Shown piece after piece: positions 9,158 through 17,264 of a DNA stretch of 36,565 bases. The notes beneath the pieces were generated by a model. It was not told where the DNA came from, did no database searches, and saw nothing but the letters and a program-made list of their open reading frames with translations. The translations under genes were made by a program, and so were the position numbers. Origin of the DNA: an uncultured Clostridia bacterium (lineage in GTDB: Bacteria; Bacillota; Clostridia; TANB77; CAG-508); NCBI GenBank assembly GCA_947632585.1, contig CANRPS010000011.1:1-36565 (forward strand). Reading direction: 5' to 3'. Each line of letters opens with the position of its first letter. Within the stretch, counting starts at the first letter, position 1.

Positions 9158-10409
9158 TTATTTATAATTATTTACGTTTATATAACCTATTCTTCCGTGT
9201 CATGCGTACTTTAACTTTATCAACATAATTAGAGACATTCTCTAAAACAATCACACTAGTATTAGGTATATAATTATATATAGTTCCTGTTAAATCAGGA
9301 TTGGAATATATATAAGTGTAATCCTTAAAAAACTTCACGTCATTAATATTAGATGAAGAAGCATTTGTATAATTTAGACAAATCCATCCAATATCTGTTT
9401 TGCCCCAATTTCCTTGTCTTTCTAAAATAGGAACACGTGTGTTATATGAGTAAGCCCCAATTTTTTTATAAGTTGTATCAGGACCAGTACGAATATTTAA
9501 ACCAATTTTTGCAGAAATAGTTATATAGTCTGATATTGGTGATGGATCAGAATTCGTTTCTGGAGAAGATGAAGTGCTATTATTCTTAAAAGCAAAAAAT
9601 CTTCTATAATTTGCATATTTTTCAAAATTATTTATAGTTACATAACAAGTGGTTCCTTTTACATCAACTTTATTACGTCTCGTTGAAACATTAAATTTAC
9701 CATTATATAGATAAGGATCAAAAATTTTTAAAGTATCATTATCAATACCGACTAAAACTACGAAGTGACCACCATAGGTAAATAAACCGCTTCCACAACT
9801 TGCAATTACATAATAATTATTATTTATTAATGAGATTGCATCATCAAGAGTTGAAACTTCTTTATATTCAATATCAAAAACGTCAGCAGTCCATCTAAAA
9901 GCGGACCAATAAGTACCACTATCAGGACTCCTATAACCATTATTTACAAATAGATCTCCCATTGTATCTGGAGTTATAGCTCCTTTAATAGAGGAAACAA
10001 TCATTGATGCTGCTGCTGGACCACAACCTGAAATACCTATCGTTTGAGAAGAGCTATTAATTGTAGTATAGGGATGATTTTTCCACCTAGAATCTATTTG
10101 AGAATAATAAGTAAGACCTTGATAAGAGCCAAGTTTAATATCAACTTGAGGTTTCACCCCAGATTCATATACAATCTTTCCTTGATATTCAAATCCCTCA
10201 TCTTCTATTTGCTGTTCTTCTAAGTGCATTTCTTCTATTATATCTAACTCTGGAATTTCAGAAGTTGGTTCATAGTTATTAATAGAAGAAAAACCTGAAT
10301 TATTTTCTACATTATTAGAAGAATGTATATATAATATAGTAAATAATAGTAATAATACAGAAAATAATAGAAGTATAAATTTTATATAAATATATTTTAA
10401 TTTTTCCAT
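9158..10409 (-). CDS. Secreted or anchored C39-like papain-fold protein with two SH3b domains, CGG +1 frameshift at the C terminus
   Basis: 416 residues after recoding. Residues 8-28 form a signal-anchor helix. Then comes a C39-like (papain-fold) domain: YYSQIDSRWKNHPY, the Cys nucleophile in SGCGPAAASM (about 130-140), His in YGGHFVVLVG and Asp in IFDPY. Two bacterial SH3 domains follow at about 295-350 (GLNIRTGPDTTYKKIG) and 355-416. CGG at 9195-9197 is in frame; with +1 slip the end reads MTGRIGYINVNNYK, the normal last SH3 strand, stopping at 9158. Unshifted, it would end MTRKNRLYKRK at 9168. RBS AAGGAG is upstream of ATG 10409. Likely a wall-binding peptidase or amidase. It is co-oriented with the XRE gene at 10460 and faces away from the Spo0A-like regulator. 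Confidence 0.88.
9194..9197 (-). other. CGG +1 recoding site 7 (ACA CGG A, minus strand)
   Basis: Codon 404 is ACA, followed by CGG at 9197-9195. The 0 frame adds nine more codons and stops; the +1 frame adds twelve residues GRIGYINVNNYK. The two products differ by only a few residues in length, so ORF callers would not notice this site. The Gly-Arg-x-Gly-Tyr pattern is what SH3b domains have at this point. Confidence 0.82.
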
Positions 10410-10459
10410 AATATATCTCCTTATTATAATTTATGCATAAAAAGGAGATATGTTAAAAA

Positions 10460-10813
10460 TTAATTATTGTTTTTTATGAATAGAGAAACTTCTCGTAACA
10501 ATTTTAAGACTTGTACTAGTTCTCTATCGCTATAATATTTTAAAAATTGTCTAGTTTCTGAAATAACTTTATCGTCAAGTCCGTATAAAATATAATCTGC
10601 AGAATGACCACTTAAATCACGAAGCAATTTAATGCTTCTATAATTTAGATTACATTGACCTTTTTCTACCAATCCTAAAAATTGACCAGAAATACCCAAT
10701 TTTTTTGCTAGGTCAGTCTTATTAAGACGCAAATCTTTTTCTCTAATTGTTTTTAATCTCTGACCTCTTTCAACTTGTTCATTTTTTTCTAAAATTATAT
10801 TATTATTATCCAT
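10460..10813 (-). CDS. XRE-family transcriptional regulator, 117 residues
   Basis: Residues 18-75 carry a Cro/CI helix-turn-helix: RLKTIREKDLRLNKTDLAKK, LGISGQFLGLVEKGQCNLNY and SIKLLRDLSGHSADYILYG. The C-terminal 40 residues are helical (SETRQFLKYYSDRELVQVLK) and probably mediate dimerisation. RBS AAGGAGGA lies 8 bases before ATG 10813. It precedes the C39/SH3 gene by 50 bases on the same strand and is divergent from the Spo0A-like regulator, so the 127-base gap 10814-10940 should hold promoters for both directions. Confidence 0.9.
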   Translation of the reverse strand: MDNNNIILEKNEQVERGQRLKTIREKDLRLNKTDLAKKLGISGQFLGLVEKGQCNLNYRSIKLLRDLSGHSADYILYGLDDKVISETRQFLKYYSDRELVQVLKLLREVSLFIKNNN

Positions 10814-10883
10814 GAATTAGTCCTCCTTATTAAAGTTTAAATTACAAAAAACAAAATTTTATAGAAAAATAATATGTGTACAT

Positions 10884-10913
10884 ATGGTATTTTATGAGAA
10901 TTTATGGTATATT
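10884..10913 (+). promoter_or_regulatory. Candidate control region of the Spo0A-like regulator gene
   Basis: ATGGTAT occurs twice (10884-10890 and 10904-10910), two helical turns apart. The second copy runs into a TATATT -10-like element (10908-10913) with an upstream TGG, an extended -10 arrangement. No good -35 is present, which fits activator control. Weak evidence. Confidence 0.35.
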
Positions 10914-10940
10914 TAGAAAAAATATTAAAGGAGATATAAT

Positions 10941-11726
10941 ATGAAACATACTAGTAAAATGAAGATATTAATAGTAGAAGATGATATTAATGATTGTAAT
11001 TCCTTTAAAAATGCAGTATCTAATAGAGATGACATAGAAATAGTGGCAATTACAGATTCTGATATAGAAGCACTTCAATATGTAAAGACTAAACAGCCAG
11101 AAGGTATAGTATTAGATTTAGAATTAAATAATAGCTTAACAGGAAACACCGATTCATTAAACTTTCTGCAAAAATTAAGAAATTTAAACTTAAAATATGA
11201 GCCAATTGTTATAGTTACAACACATATAAATTCAAAAAGAACATATGAAATATTACATAAAAATGGAGTAGAATTAATACTTTATAAAGATCATCCTAAA
11301 TACTCAAGTGAACATGTATTAAATAATTTTATTAGTTTAAGAAAAACAACAAATTATAATGAACCATTATTAACAGAAGAAATTGATGTTTCTGAAAAAA
11401 TATCAAATTTAATAAATTCAGAATTAAATTTAATAGGAGTGACTTCAAAATTAAAAGGAAGAGAATATATACATGATGCAATTCTGTACTTAATTCAAAA
11501 TGAAAAAAGTGACTTAAATGTAATTCAATATTTAGTAAAGAAATATAAGAAATCAGGAACTACAATAACAAATGGTATTCAAAATGCAATTATTCATGCA
11601 TGGAGGATTACTCCAATAGAAGATTTAGAAAATTATTATACAGCAAGAGTAAATTACGAAACTGGAATTCCAACACCAATGGAATTTATATATTATTATG
11701 TGGATAAAATAAAAAGAAAATTATAA
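10941..11726 (+). CDS. Response regulator with receiver and Spo0A-type C-terminal domain
   Basis: 261 residues. The receiver domain (7-130) has ILIVEDD (acid pocket Glu13-Asp14-Asp15), phosphoacceptor Asp59 in GIVLDLEL, IVTTH and the switch Lys in LILYKDH. Residues 155-261 match the Spo0A_C fold: LIGVTSKLKGREYIHDAI, NGIQNAIIHAWRI and a PTPMEFIYYYVDKI tail. It lacks Spo0A's usual sporulation context and is more likely a pathway-specific Spo0A paralogue. AAAGGAG precedes ATG 10941. A strong terminator follows, then the 16-residue peptide gene and the GHKL kinase, its probable partner. DNA-binding target not known. Confidence 0.85.
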   Translation: MKHTSKMKILIVEDDINDCNSFKNAVSNRDDIEIVAITDSDIEALQYVKTKQPEGIVLDLELNNSLTGNTDSLNFLQKLRNLNLKYEPIVIVTTHINSKRTYEILHKNGVELILYKDHPKYSSEHVLNNFISLRKTTNYNEPLLTEEIDVSEKISNLINSELNLIGVTSKLKGREYIHDAILYLIQNEKSDLNVIQYLVKKYKKSGTTITNGIQNAIIHAWRITPIEDLENYYTARVNYETGIPTPMEFIYYYVDKIKRKL

Positions 11727-11736
11727 AAAATATAGG

Positions 11737-11766
11737 AAAAGCGTCCATTTAAGTGGACGCTTTTTT
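11737..11766 (+). terminator. Terminator of the Spo0A-like regulator gene
   Basis: AAAAGCGTCCA, loop TTTAAG, TGGACGCTTTTTT. Confidence 0.92.
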
Positions 11767-11820
11767 ATTTTTTACTATTTTTTTCCATATTTCATCATTT
11801 TATCTCATCACTCAATATCG

Positions 11821-11867
11821 CTTAAATAAGCATATACTATGATATTTTATAATCGCAAAAACGATTA
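11821..11867 (+). promoter_or_regulatory. Promoter/operator region of the small peptide gene
   Basis: A -10 TATAAT lies at 11849-11854. A palindrome GCTTAAATAAGC (11821-11832) occupies the -35 position, where no -35 consensus exists. A second inverted repeat AATCG-N6-CGATT (11852-11867) begins within the -10. The layout is that of a regulated promoter, perhaps activated by the Spo0A-like protein; the binding protein is inferred, not shown. Confidence 0.5.
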
Positions 11868-11903
11868 AGGTTCACAAAAAAAGTGAAAAGGGTGGTGAGA
11901 TAA

Positions 11904-11954
11904 ATGGACTGGTATGAAGGATTAATGAGATGGCTAAAAAAATGGTTACCATAA
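11904..11954 (+). CDS. 16-residue amphipathic tryptophan-rich peptide (candidate signal or membrane-active peptide)
   Basis: ATG 11904 to TAA 11954 encodes MDWYEGLMRWLKKWLP. A good RBS (GGTGGTGA, 11891-11898) lies 5 bases upstream, a promoter-like region precedes it and a perfect terminator follows at 11965, so it forms a complete mini-gene. Trp3, Leu7, Trp10, Leu11, Trp14 and Leu15 fall on one side of a helix, with Asp, Glu, Arg and Lys on the other; net charge is about +1. There is no signal peptide and no Cys. The position between a response regulator and an AgrC-like kinase suggests a linear signal peptide or PSM-like product. Too short for ORF callers. Function inferred from context only. 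Confidence 0.6.
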   Translation: MDWYEGLMRWLKKWLP

Positions 11955-11964
11955 TTAAGGATTA

Positions 11965-12004
11965 AAAAGAAAAGTAGAAGCAATATTGCTTCTACTTTTC
12001 TTTT
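11965..12004 (+). terminator. Perfect 20-bp hairpin terminator after the peptide gene
   Basis: The centre is a perfect inverted repeat 11970-11999 (AAAAGTAGAAGCAAT / ATTGCTTCTACTTTT), extended by five more pairs. It separates the peptide gene from the kinase; a TATAAT at 12009-12014 just downstream may restart transcription for the kinase. Confidence 0.9.
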
Positions 12005-12041
12005 AGTATATAATACAGGGAAAAAAGAGTAAATGTAGAAA

Positions 12042-13454
12042 ATGGAAATAAATTATGCAGATATAGCATTTACAAGTTATACAGTTAAGATATATTTTTT
12101 AGCAATTTGTACATATATTACTTGTTTGAAAATAATAAATTATAAAGATAAAAAACTTACAACAAAAATACTAATATATTTAAGTTTATTAATAATTGCG
12201 ATAATAACAACTATAATAAAATATAACATTAGTTATTTTACAGCAATGGCAAGTTTAATTTTTTTAATTGCATTTGTATGTTCCCTTTCAACTAAAAATG
12301 GTATAGGATATTCAATATTAATAACAATAATTGCTTTAAGCCTTAATTATATATTGTTCTTTATAGCATTAGTGCTAGATTATACACTAAATGGAATAAA
12401 AACAATTAATAACGATTTTATAAATTTAGCTTTAATGATAGTAATGCAATCTTTACTATTATATAAATTATTAAAGATAAAAAAATTGAAAAATGGAATA
12501 GCATTTTTTAATAAAAATGTGCAAGATGAATACTTTAATGTAATAATATTAAACATTAGTGTTGCAATTTTATTGTCAATTTTGTTGATTCCATATATAA
12601 GCATAGACATTCTAAAAAGTTTAACAATAGGTTTTGTTATATTTATAGTTATAATGATAATCACTATACAAAGAACATTTCAACTATATTATAAACACAA
12701 ATTATTGATTAAGGAATTGGAAGAAACAAAACAAGAGTTAAAAACAACAAAAGAAGAAATAAAAACATTAGAACTAGATAATTTAAATATAAGTAAAAGA
12801 AATCATACAATTACTCATAAACAAAAAGTTCTAGAGCATAAAATAAATCAATTAATGATGAAAACAGAAACAAGTAAAGAAATAGATTTAAAAGACAAAG
12901 TAGAAAATCTTTCAAAAGAAATATATAATCCGGTATCTACAAATGAACTAGATAAAACAGGAGTAGAATCAATAGATGATGTTTTAGATTTTATGAAAAG
13001 TGAATGTGATAAAAACAATATAGATTTTACATTACAAATTTTAGGAAATATTTATTATATGATAAACAATATAATTACAAAAGATGAACTAGAAACATTA
13101 ATTGCAGACCATGTAAAAGATGCGATAATTGCAATAAAACATTCGAATAATATTAATAGAAGTATATTGGTAAAATTAGGAAGAATAGAAGAAAATTATG
13201 GTATATACATATATGATTCTGGAATAGAATTTGAAAAAGAAACATTAGATAAATTAGGAAAGATTCCTATTACAACACATAAAGATGAAGGTGGAACTGG
13301 CATGGGATTTATGAATACATTTGAAACACTAAATAGGCATAATGCAAGTTTAATTATTGAGGAAATAGGTAAACCAAGTAAAGACAACTATACTAAAATA
13401 ATAAAGATTAAATTTGATGAAAAACAAGAATTTAAAATTATTTCATACAAATAA
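12042..13454 (+). CDS. GHKL (HPK10/AgrC-like) sensor histidine kinase
   Basis: 470 residues. About six membrane helices fill residues 12-212, with no large outside loop, as in peptide-sensing AgrC-type kinases. A coiled coil follows (220-270) with RNHTITHKQKVLEHKINQL (about 253-271) at the phosphoacceptor-histidine position. The HATPase_c domain spans about 335-462, with DSGIEF and GGTGMGF nucleotide motifs. The N box reads IADHVKDAIIAI: both usual Asn positions are acidic, which is odd for a kinase. The likely partner is the Spo0A-like regulator at 10941. No convincing RBS; a -10 TATAAT at 12009-12014 lies about 28 bases before ATG. Confidence 0.88.
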   Translation: MEINYADIAFTSYTVKIYFLAICTYITCLKIINYKDKKLTTKILIYLSLLIIAIITTIIKYNISYFTAMASLIFLIAFVCSLSTKNGIGYSILITIIALSLNYILFFIALVLDYTLNGIKTINNDFINLALMIVMQSLLLYKLLKIKKLKNGIAFFNKNVQDEYFNVIILNISVAILLSILLIPYISIDILKSLTIGFVIFIVIMIITIQRTFQLYYKHKLLIKELEETKQELKTTKEEIKTLELDNLNISKRNHTITHKQKVLEHKINQLMMKTETSKEIDLKDKVENLSKEIYNPVSTNELDKTGVESIDDVLDFMKSECDKNNIDFTLQILGNIYYMINNIITKDELETLIADHVKDAIIAIKHSNNINRSILVKLGRIEENYGIYIYDSGIEFEKETLDKLGKIPITTHKDEGGTGMGFMNTFETLNRHNASLIIEEIGKPSKDNYTKIIKIKFDEKQEFKIISYK

Positions 13455-13456
13455 AT

Positions 13457-13497
13457 ACAAAATTTTGTTTGACAAAATTTAATTTGTATGGTATTAT
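13457..13497 (+). promoter_or_regulatory. lexA promoter with adjacent palindrome
   Basis: TTGACA (13469-13474), 17 bases, TATTAT (13492-13497). A perfect 12-base palindrome ACAAAATTTTGT (13457-13468) abuts the -35, and a related ACAAA...TTTGT stretch lies in the spacer. These could be LexA operators of a lineage-specific type; the usual Bacillus GAAC-N4-GTTC box is not seen. Confidence 0.6.
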
Positions 13498-13530
13498 AAT
13501 TTCAAATTAAACTTAGGAGAGTGATATATA

Positions 13531-14181
13531 ATGCCAAGAAAGACCAAAGAACTAAATAAAAGAGAAAAAGCTATATTAAAATTTATTGAGAAAAAAATAA
13601 AAGAAGATGGATATCCACCATCAGTAAGAGAAATAGGAAAAGCAGTTGGATTGAGTTCAACCGCAACAGTACATGGATATTTGGCTAAGTTAAAAGAAAA
13701 AGGATACATTAAAAAAGAAAACAAAAAAGGAAGAACATTAAAATTACTAAAAGGTGGAGATGGAGAAGTAGTAGAAAATACACCAAAAAGTTTCTATGCA
13801 GAAAAAGAATTAGTTGGAGTTCCACTTGTTGGAAAAATAACAGCTGGAATGCCAATATTAGCAGTAGAAAATGTAACTGACACATTTCCAATACCTATAG
13901 ATTTTGTGGGAAATTCAGAATGCTTTATGCTAACAGTAAGAGGAGAAAGCATGATAGAAGCAGGTATTTTAGATGGGGATTATATTTTAGTAAGAAAACA
14001 ACCAGATGCTATAAATGGTGAAATAATAGTAGCATTAATAGAGGATGAAGCAACAGTAAAAACATTTTATAAGGAAAAAAATCATATACGTTTACAGCCA
14101 GAAAATTCTGCAATGGATCCTATAATTGTACCAGATTGTAGAGTATTAGGAAAAGTTATAGGTGTATTTAGAAAAATGTAA
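13531..14181 (+). CDS. lexA: LexA repressor
   Basis: 216 residues, standard length. Represses SOS genes and self-cleaves when RecA filaments form. The N-terminal winged HTH is complete ([20 protein letters not shown], then [14 protein letters not shown]). Autocleavage site Ala105-Gly106 in KITAGMP; catalytic Ser140 in GESMIEAG and Lys177 in TVKTFY. RBS TAGGAGAGTG lies upstream of ATG 13531. It is followed after 20 bases by a membrane protein gene with its own RBS. Confidence 0.97.
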   Translation: MPRKTKELNKREKAILKFIEKKIKEDGYPPSVREIGKAVGLSSTATVHGYLAKLKEKGYIKKENKKGRTLKLLKGGDGEVVENTPKSFYAEKELVGVPLVGKITAGMPILAVENVTDTFPIPIDFVGNSECFMLTVRGESMIEAGILDGDYILVRKQPDAINGEIIVALIEDEATVKTFYKEKNHIRLQPENSAMDPIIVPDCRVLGKVIGVFRKM

Positions 14182-14201
14182 AATAATTAGAGGTAATAAT
14201 A

Positions 14202-15149
14202 ATGGCAAAAAAACAATTAGAAAAAACAAATCAGAAAAAACATAATAAGGGCTTTAATAAATTAGCCCTTATTATAATGTTTATCATAATATTGATAATT
14301 ATTATAAAAATAGGAGAAAATGTAAAAATTTCAAAATACCCTGATATTCAAATCATTATAGACAATAACAATATTACAAAAGAGCTAAATAATGCAGTCT
14401 TGCTAAAAGACGATAAAATTTATATGAGCTTTGATGATATTAAAAAAGTTTTAGATGAAACTATATATCAAGAAGAAAATACAAATTTAATTATAACTTC
14501 AAGTGATTTAAAAGTTGCTACTTTAAGTTTTGACAACCAAGAAACAATAACAATAAATGGTTCAATTCAAGAATCAAAAAATCCAGTAATAAATGAAAAT
14601 GAAAAAATTTATATTAATATATCAGACCTTGAAAGTGTTTATAACTACAAGTTAAATTATATAGATACAACCAACATAGTAACAATTGATAATTTAAACA
14701 CAAAATGTGTAAAAGCAAATGTGAAAAAAAATGTAAAAGTAAAACAAGAAAACAAAATTTTTTCAAAAAAAATAGAAAAAATATTAAAAGATGAAGAAGT
14801 AATATATATAGATGAAGAAAAAGGAATGGCAAAAATAAGAACAAAAAATGGAAACATCGGATATATAAACAAAAAAATATTAAATAACATTACAACTGAA
14901 AGAGAAGATTTTGATAATAAAACAACAACCATAAATGAAGAACCATTAGAATATGATATCACAAAAAAGGATATAACTAGCTTTAAAAAAAGAGAAGAAG
15001 TTATAAATTTAATATTGCAAGAAGCAATAAAAAATGATAAGATGTATATAAAGATAAAATACGATGGAGAAAACAATTTTTATTTCGATAGGTTTAAAAT
15101 TGAATCTACTTCGATTTTAAAAGAATGTGGGATAACAATTGATATTTAA
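14202..15149 (+). CDS. Membrane-anchored stalk-domain protein (copper amine oxidase N-domain-like) with SH3-like segment
   Basis: 315 residues. Lys-rich N terminus, membrane helix at about 21-37, then a region resembling the copper amine oxidase N-terminal/stalk fold (IIIDNNNITKELNNAVLLKD; KIYMSFDDIKKVLDETIY; EKIYINISDLESVYNY). Next comes an SH3-like stretch (VKVKQ...GMAKIRTKNGNIGYINKKIL, about 165-235). Family relatives often continue into a glycosyl hydrolase or other enzyme; here only about 80 further residues remain, with no catalytic motif. RBS AGAGG. Adjacent mltG suggests cell-wall work. A hairpin lies inside its first codons (14244-14273). Role unknown. Confidence 0.65.
   Translation: MAKKQLEKTNQKKHNKGFNKLALIIMFIIILIIIIKIGENVKISKYPDIQIIIDNNNITKELNNAVLLKDDKIYMSFDDIKKVLDETIYQEENTNLIITSSDLKVATLSFDNQETITINGSIQESKNPVINENEKIYINISDLESVYNYKLNYIDTTNIVTIDNLNTKCVKANVKKNVKVKQENKIFSKKIEKILKDEEVIYIDEEKGMAKIRTKNGNIGYINKKILNNITTEREDFDNKTTTINEEPLEYDITKKDITSFKKREEVINLILQEAIKNDKMYIKIKYDGENNFYFDRFKIESTSILKECGITIDI
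14244..14273 (+). repeat. Inverted repeat inside the 5' coding region of the stalk-domain gene
   Basis: AATAAGGGCT, 10-base loop, AGCCCTTATT: ten perfect pairs in the first 25 codons. There is no T run, so it is not a classic terminator. It may shape mRNA stability or translation between lexA and this gene, or be chance. Confidence 0.5.
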
Positions 15150-15163
15150 GAAAGGGAGATACT

Positions 15164-16252
15164 ATGAGAAAAAAAGGATGGATTATATTTGGAGGAGCAT
15201 TTATAATATTTTTAATAATAATATTAGCTCTTATTATATGGTATGAAAACGAAAAAAAGGCTCCTGTAAGAGATACCATAGAAGATAGTTATATTGTAAG
15301 TATTGAAACAGGAATGAATACATCAGATATATTTAAATTATTAAAAGAAAAAGATGTAATAAGAAGTGAAGCAGTTGCTAAAATATATGCAAAATTGCAT
15401 GAAATAAATATGTTAAAAGCAGGAAAATATGAATTTAAAGGAATAGAAACATTACCAGAAGTATTAAACACTATAATAGAAGGAAAAGTAATGGATGAAA
15501 CTATTCAAATTAGATTCTTAGAAGGAAAAAACATGCGCTATATTGCATCAACAATAGCATCTAATACTAATAATACAACTAGTGATGTATATAATTTGTT
15601 AGAGGACGAAAAATATATAAATTCAATTATTGAAAAATATTGGTTTATAACAGAAGATATAAAAAATACAAGTATATATTATCCATTGGAAGGATATTTA
15701 TATCCAGACACATATACATTTGAGAATAAAGATGTAGATGTTGAAACTATATTTTTAAAAATGCTAGATAAAATGGGAGAAATATTAAATAAATATAAAA
15801 CAAAAATAGAACAACAAAATATGTCAGTACATCAAATATTAACATTAAGTTCTATAGTAGAACTAGAAGGAAATAGCAAAGAAAATAGACCACAAATAGC
15901 AAGAGTAATGTATAATAGATTAGCTACTAATATGTCACTTGGAAGTGATGTAACAACATATTACGCAATAAAAGTAGATATGGGGGAAAGAGATTTATAT
16001 GCAAAAGAAATAAATACATACAATGCATATAATACAAGAGGCCCAGATATGGCTGGAAAACTACCAGTTGGACCAATTGCAAGTCCATCTGAAGAATCAA
16101 TAGATGCAGCTATAAATCCAGCAGAAGGAAATTACTTATATTTCTTAGCTGACAAAAATGGAGATATATATTTTACAAACACAAATGAAGAACACTTAAA
16201 AATGAGAGAAGAACTAAAAAAACGTGGATTATGGTATGAATATGATGATTAA
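15164..16252 (+). CDS. mltG: Endolytic murein transglycosylase MltG (YceG-like)
   Basis: 362 residues. Residues 5-27 form the single membrane anchor. A LysM-like part follows (EDSYIVSIETGMNTSDIFKL), then the YceG catalytic domain: LEGYLYPDTYTF, the catalytic Glu in LSSIVELEG, RPQIARVMYNRL, LGSDVTTYYA and the closing LPVGPIASPSEESIDAAINP. MltG cleaves nascent glycan strands at the membrane and sets their length. RBS AAGGGAG before ATG 15164. The transcript appears to end in the hairpin at 16259. Confidence 0.96.
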   Translation: MRKKGWIIFGGAFIIFLIIILALIIWYENEKKAPVRDTIEDSYIVSIETGMNTSDIFKLLKEKDVIRSEAVAKIYAKLHEINMLKAGKYEFKGIETLPEVLNTIIEGKVMDETIQIRFLEGKNMRYIASTIASNTNNTTSDVYNLLEDEKYINSIIEKYWFITEDIKNTSIYYPLEGYLYPDTYTFENKDVDVETIFLKMLDKMGEILNKYKTKIEQQNMSVHQILTLSSIVELEGNSKENRPQIARVMYNRLATNMSLGSDVTTYYAIKVDMGERDLYAKEINTYNAYNTRGPDMAGKLPVGPIASPSEESIDAAINPAEGNYLYFLADKNGDIYFTNTNEEHLKMREELKKRGLWYEYDD

Positions 16253-16258
16253 ATAAGC

Positions 16259-16312
16259 AAAAATCCTCTTTATGCATAATATAAACTAATATTATGATTA
16301 AGGAGGATTTTT
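16259..16312 (+). terminator. Long hairpin that is both mltG terminator and cover of the dapA RBS
   Basis: The left arm (AAAAATCCTC then TTTATGCATAATAT) pairs with the right arm (AATATTATGATTA then AGGAGGATTTTT) with about three mismatches over 24 positions and a small loop, followed by a T run. The right arm contains AAGGAGG, the dapA ribosome-binding site, so folding would end transcription or hide the RBS. Confidence 0.75.
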
Positions 16313-16314
16313 TT

Positions 16315-17193
16315 ATGAAAAAAATATTATTTAAAGGATGTGGAACAGCAATAGCAACACCATTTTGTAAAAATGGTGTTAATTTTAAGGAGTTTTCTAA
16401 ACTTATAGAAGAACAGATTGAAAATAAAGTAGAAGCAATAATAGTTTGTGGTACAACAGGAGAATCATCTACAATGACAGAAAAAGAAAAACTAGAAACT
16501 ATAGATTGTGCTGTAAAGGTAAGTGATGGAAGAATACCTATAATTGCAGGAACAGGCGGAAATAACACTAAATCAGTAATTGAATTAAACAAAAAAGTAG
16601 AAAAACTAGGAGTAGATGGGGTATTAATAGTAACCCCTTATTATAATAAAACAACACAAAAAGGACTAATAGCACACTATACTGAAATTGCAAAAAACAC
16701 TAAATTATCTATAATTTTATATAATGTACCTAGTAGAACAGGATTAAACATAAAACCAGAAACGGCATATGAATTGTCAAAAATAAAAAACATAGTAGCA
16801 ATAAAAGAAGCGAGTGGGGATTTATCACAAATAGCAAGAACAGCAGCACTTTGTAGAGAAAATTTATCAATATATTCAGGAAATGACGATCAAATAGTAC
16901 CAATATTATCACTAGGAGGAATTGGAATAATATCAGTTTTATCAAATATAAAACCAAAATATACACACAATATTTGTAAAAAATTTTTTGAGGGCAAAAT
17001 AGATGAAGCTACAAAAATGCAACTTGATGCAATACCTTTAATAGATGCCTTGTTTTCAGAAGTAAATCCAATACCTATAAAAGAAGCTTTAAATATGAGT
17101 GGCTACGATTTTGGAATTCCGAGGTTACCATTAATACAATTAAGCGAAAATAAAAAAGAGAAATTAAGAGAATGTTTAAATAATTTAAAATAA
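16315..17193 (+). CDS. dapA: 4-hydroxy-tetrahydrodipicolinate synthase
   Basis: 292 residues, normal length. Condenses pyruvate and aspartate semialdehyde in the lysine/diaminopimelate pathway. GTAIATPF, GTTGESSTM, YYNKTTQKGLIAHY, YNVPSRTG (catalytic Tyr) and the Schiff-base Lys164 in IKEASG are all intact. The start at 16315 is preferred over ATG 16294, because AAGGAGG (16299-16305) lies between them. Diaminopimelate feeds peptidoglycan and dipicolinate, which suits the neighbour mltG. Its RBS is in a hairpin (16259-16312). Confidence 0.97.
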   Translation: MKKILFKGCGTAIATPFCKNGVNFKEFSKLIEEQIENKVEAIIVCGTTGESSTMTEKEKLETIDCAVKVSDGRIPIIAGTGGNNTKSVIELNKKVEKLGVDGVLIVTPYYNKTTQKGLIAHYTEIAKNTKLSIILYNVPSRTGLNIKPETAYELSKIKNIVAIKEASGDLSQIARTAALCRENLSIYSGNDDQIVPILSLGGIGIISVLSNIKPKYTHNICKKFFEGKIDEATKMQLDAIPLIDALFSEVNPIPIKEALNMSGYDFGIPRLPLIQLSENKKEKLRECLNNLK

Positions 17194-17199
17194 AAATAT

Positions 17200-17250
17200 A
17201 AAAATACTAAAACAAAAAAGTATTTAAAACTTTCAGGTTTTAGTATTTTT
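17200..17250 (+). terminator. dapA terminator
   Basis: AAAAATACTAAAAC (17200-17213) pairs perfectly with GTTTTAGTATTTTT (17237-17250). The 23-base loop could form a small inner stem. Confidence 0.82.
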
Positions 17251-17264
17251 ATTGTAAATAAGCC

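Noticed and set aside
16294..16317. ATG 16294 as dapA start
   Set aside because: The RBS AAGGAGG lies downstream of it; 16315 gives the standard N terminus.
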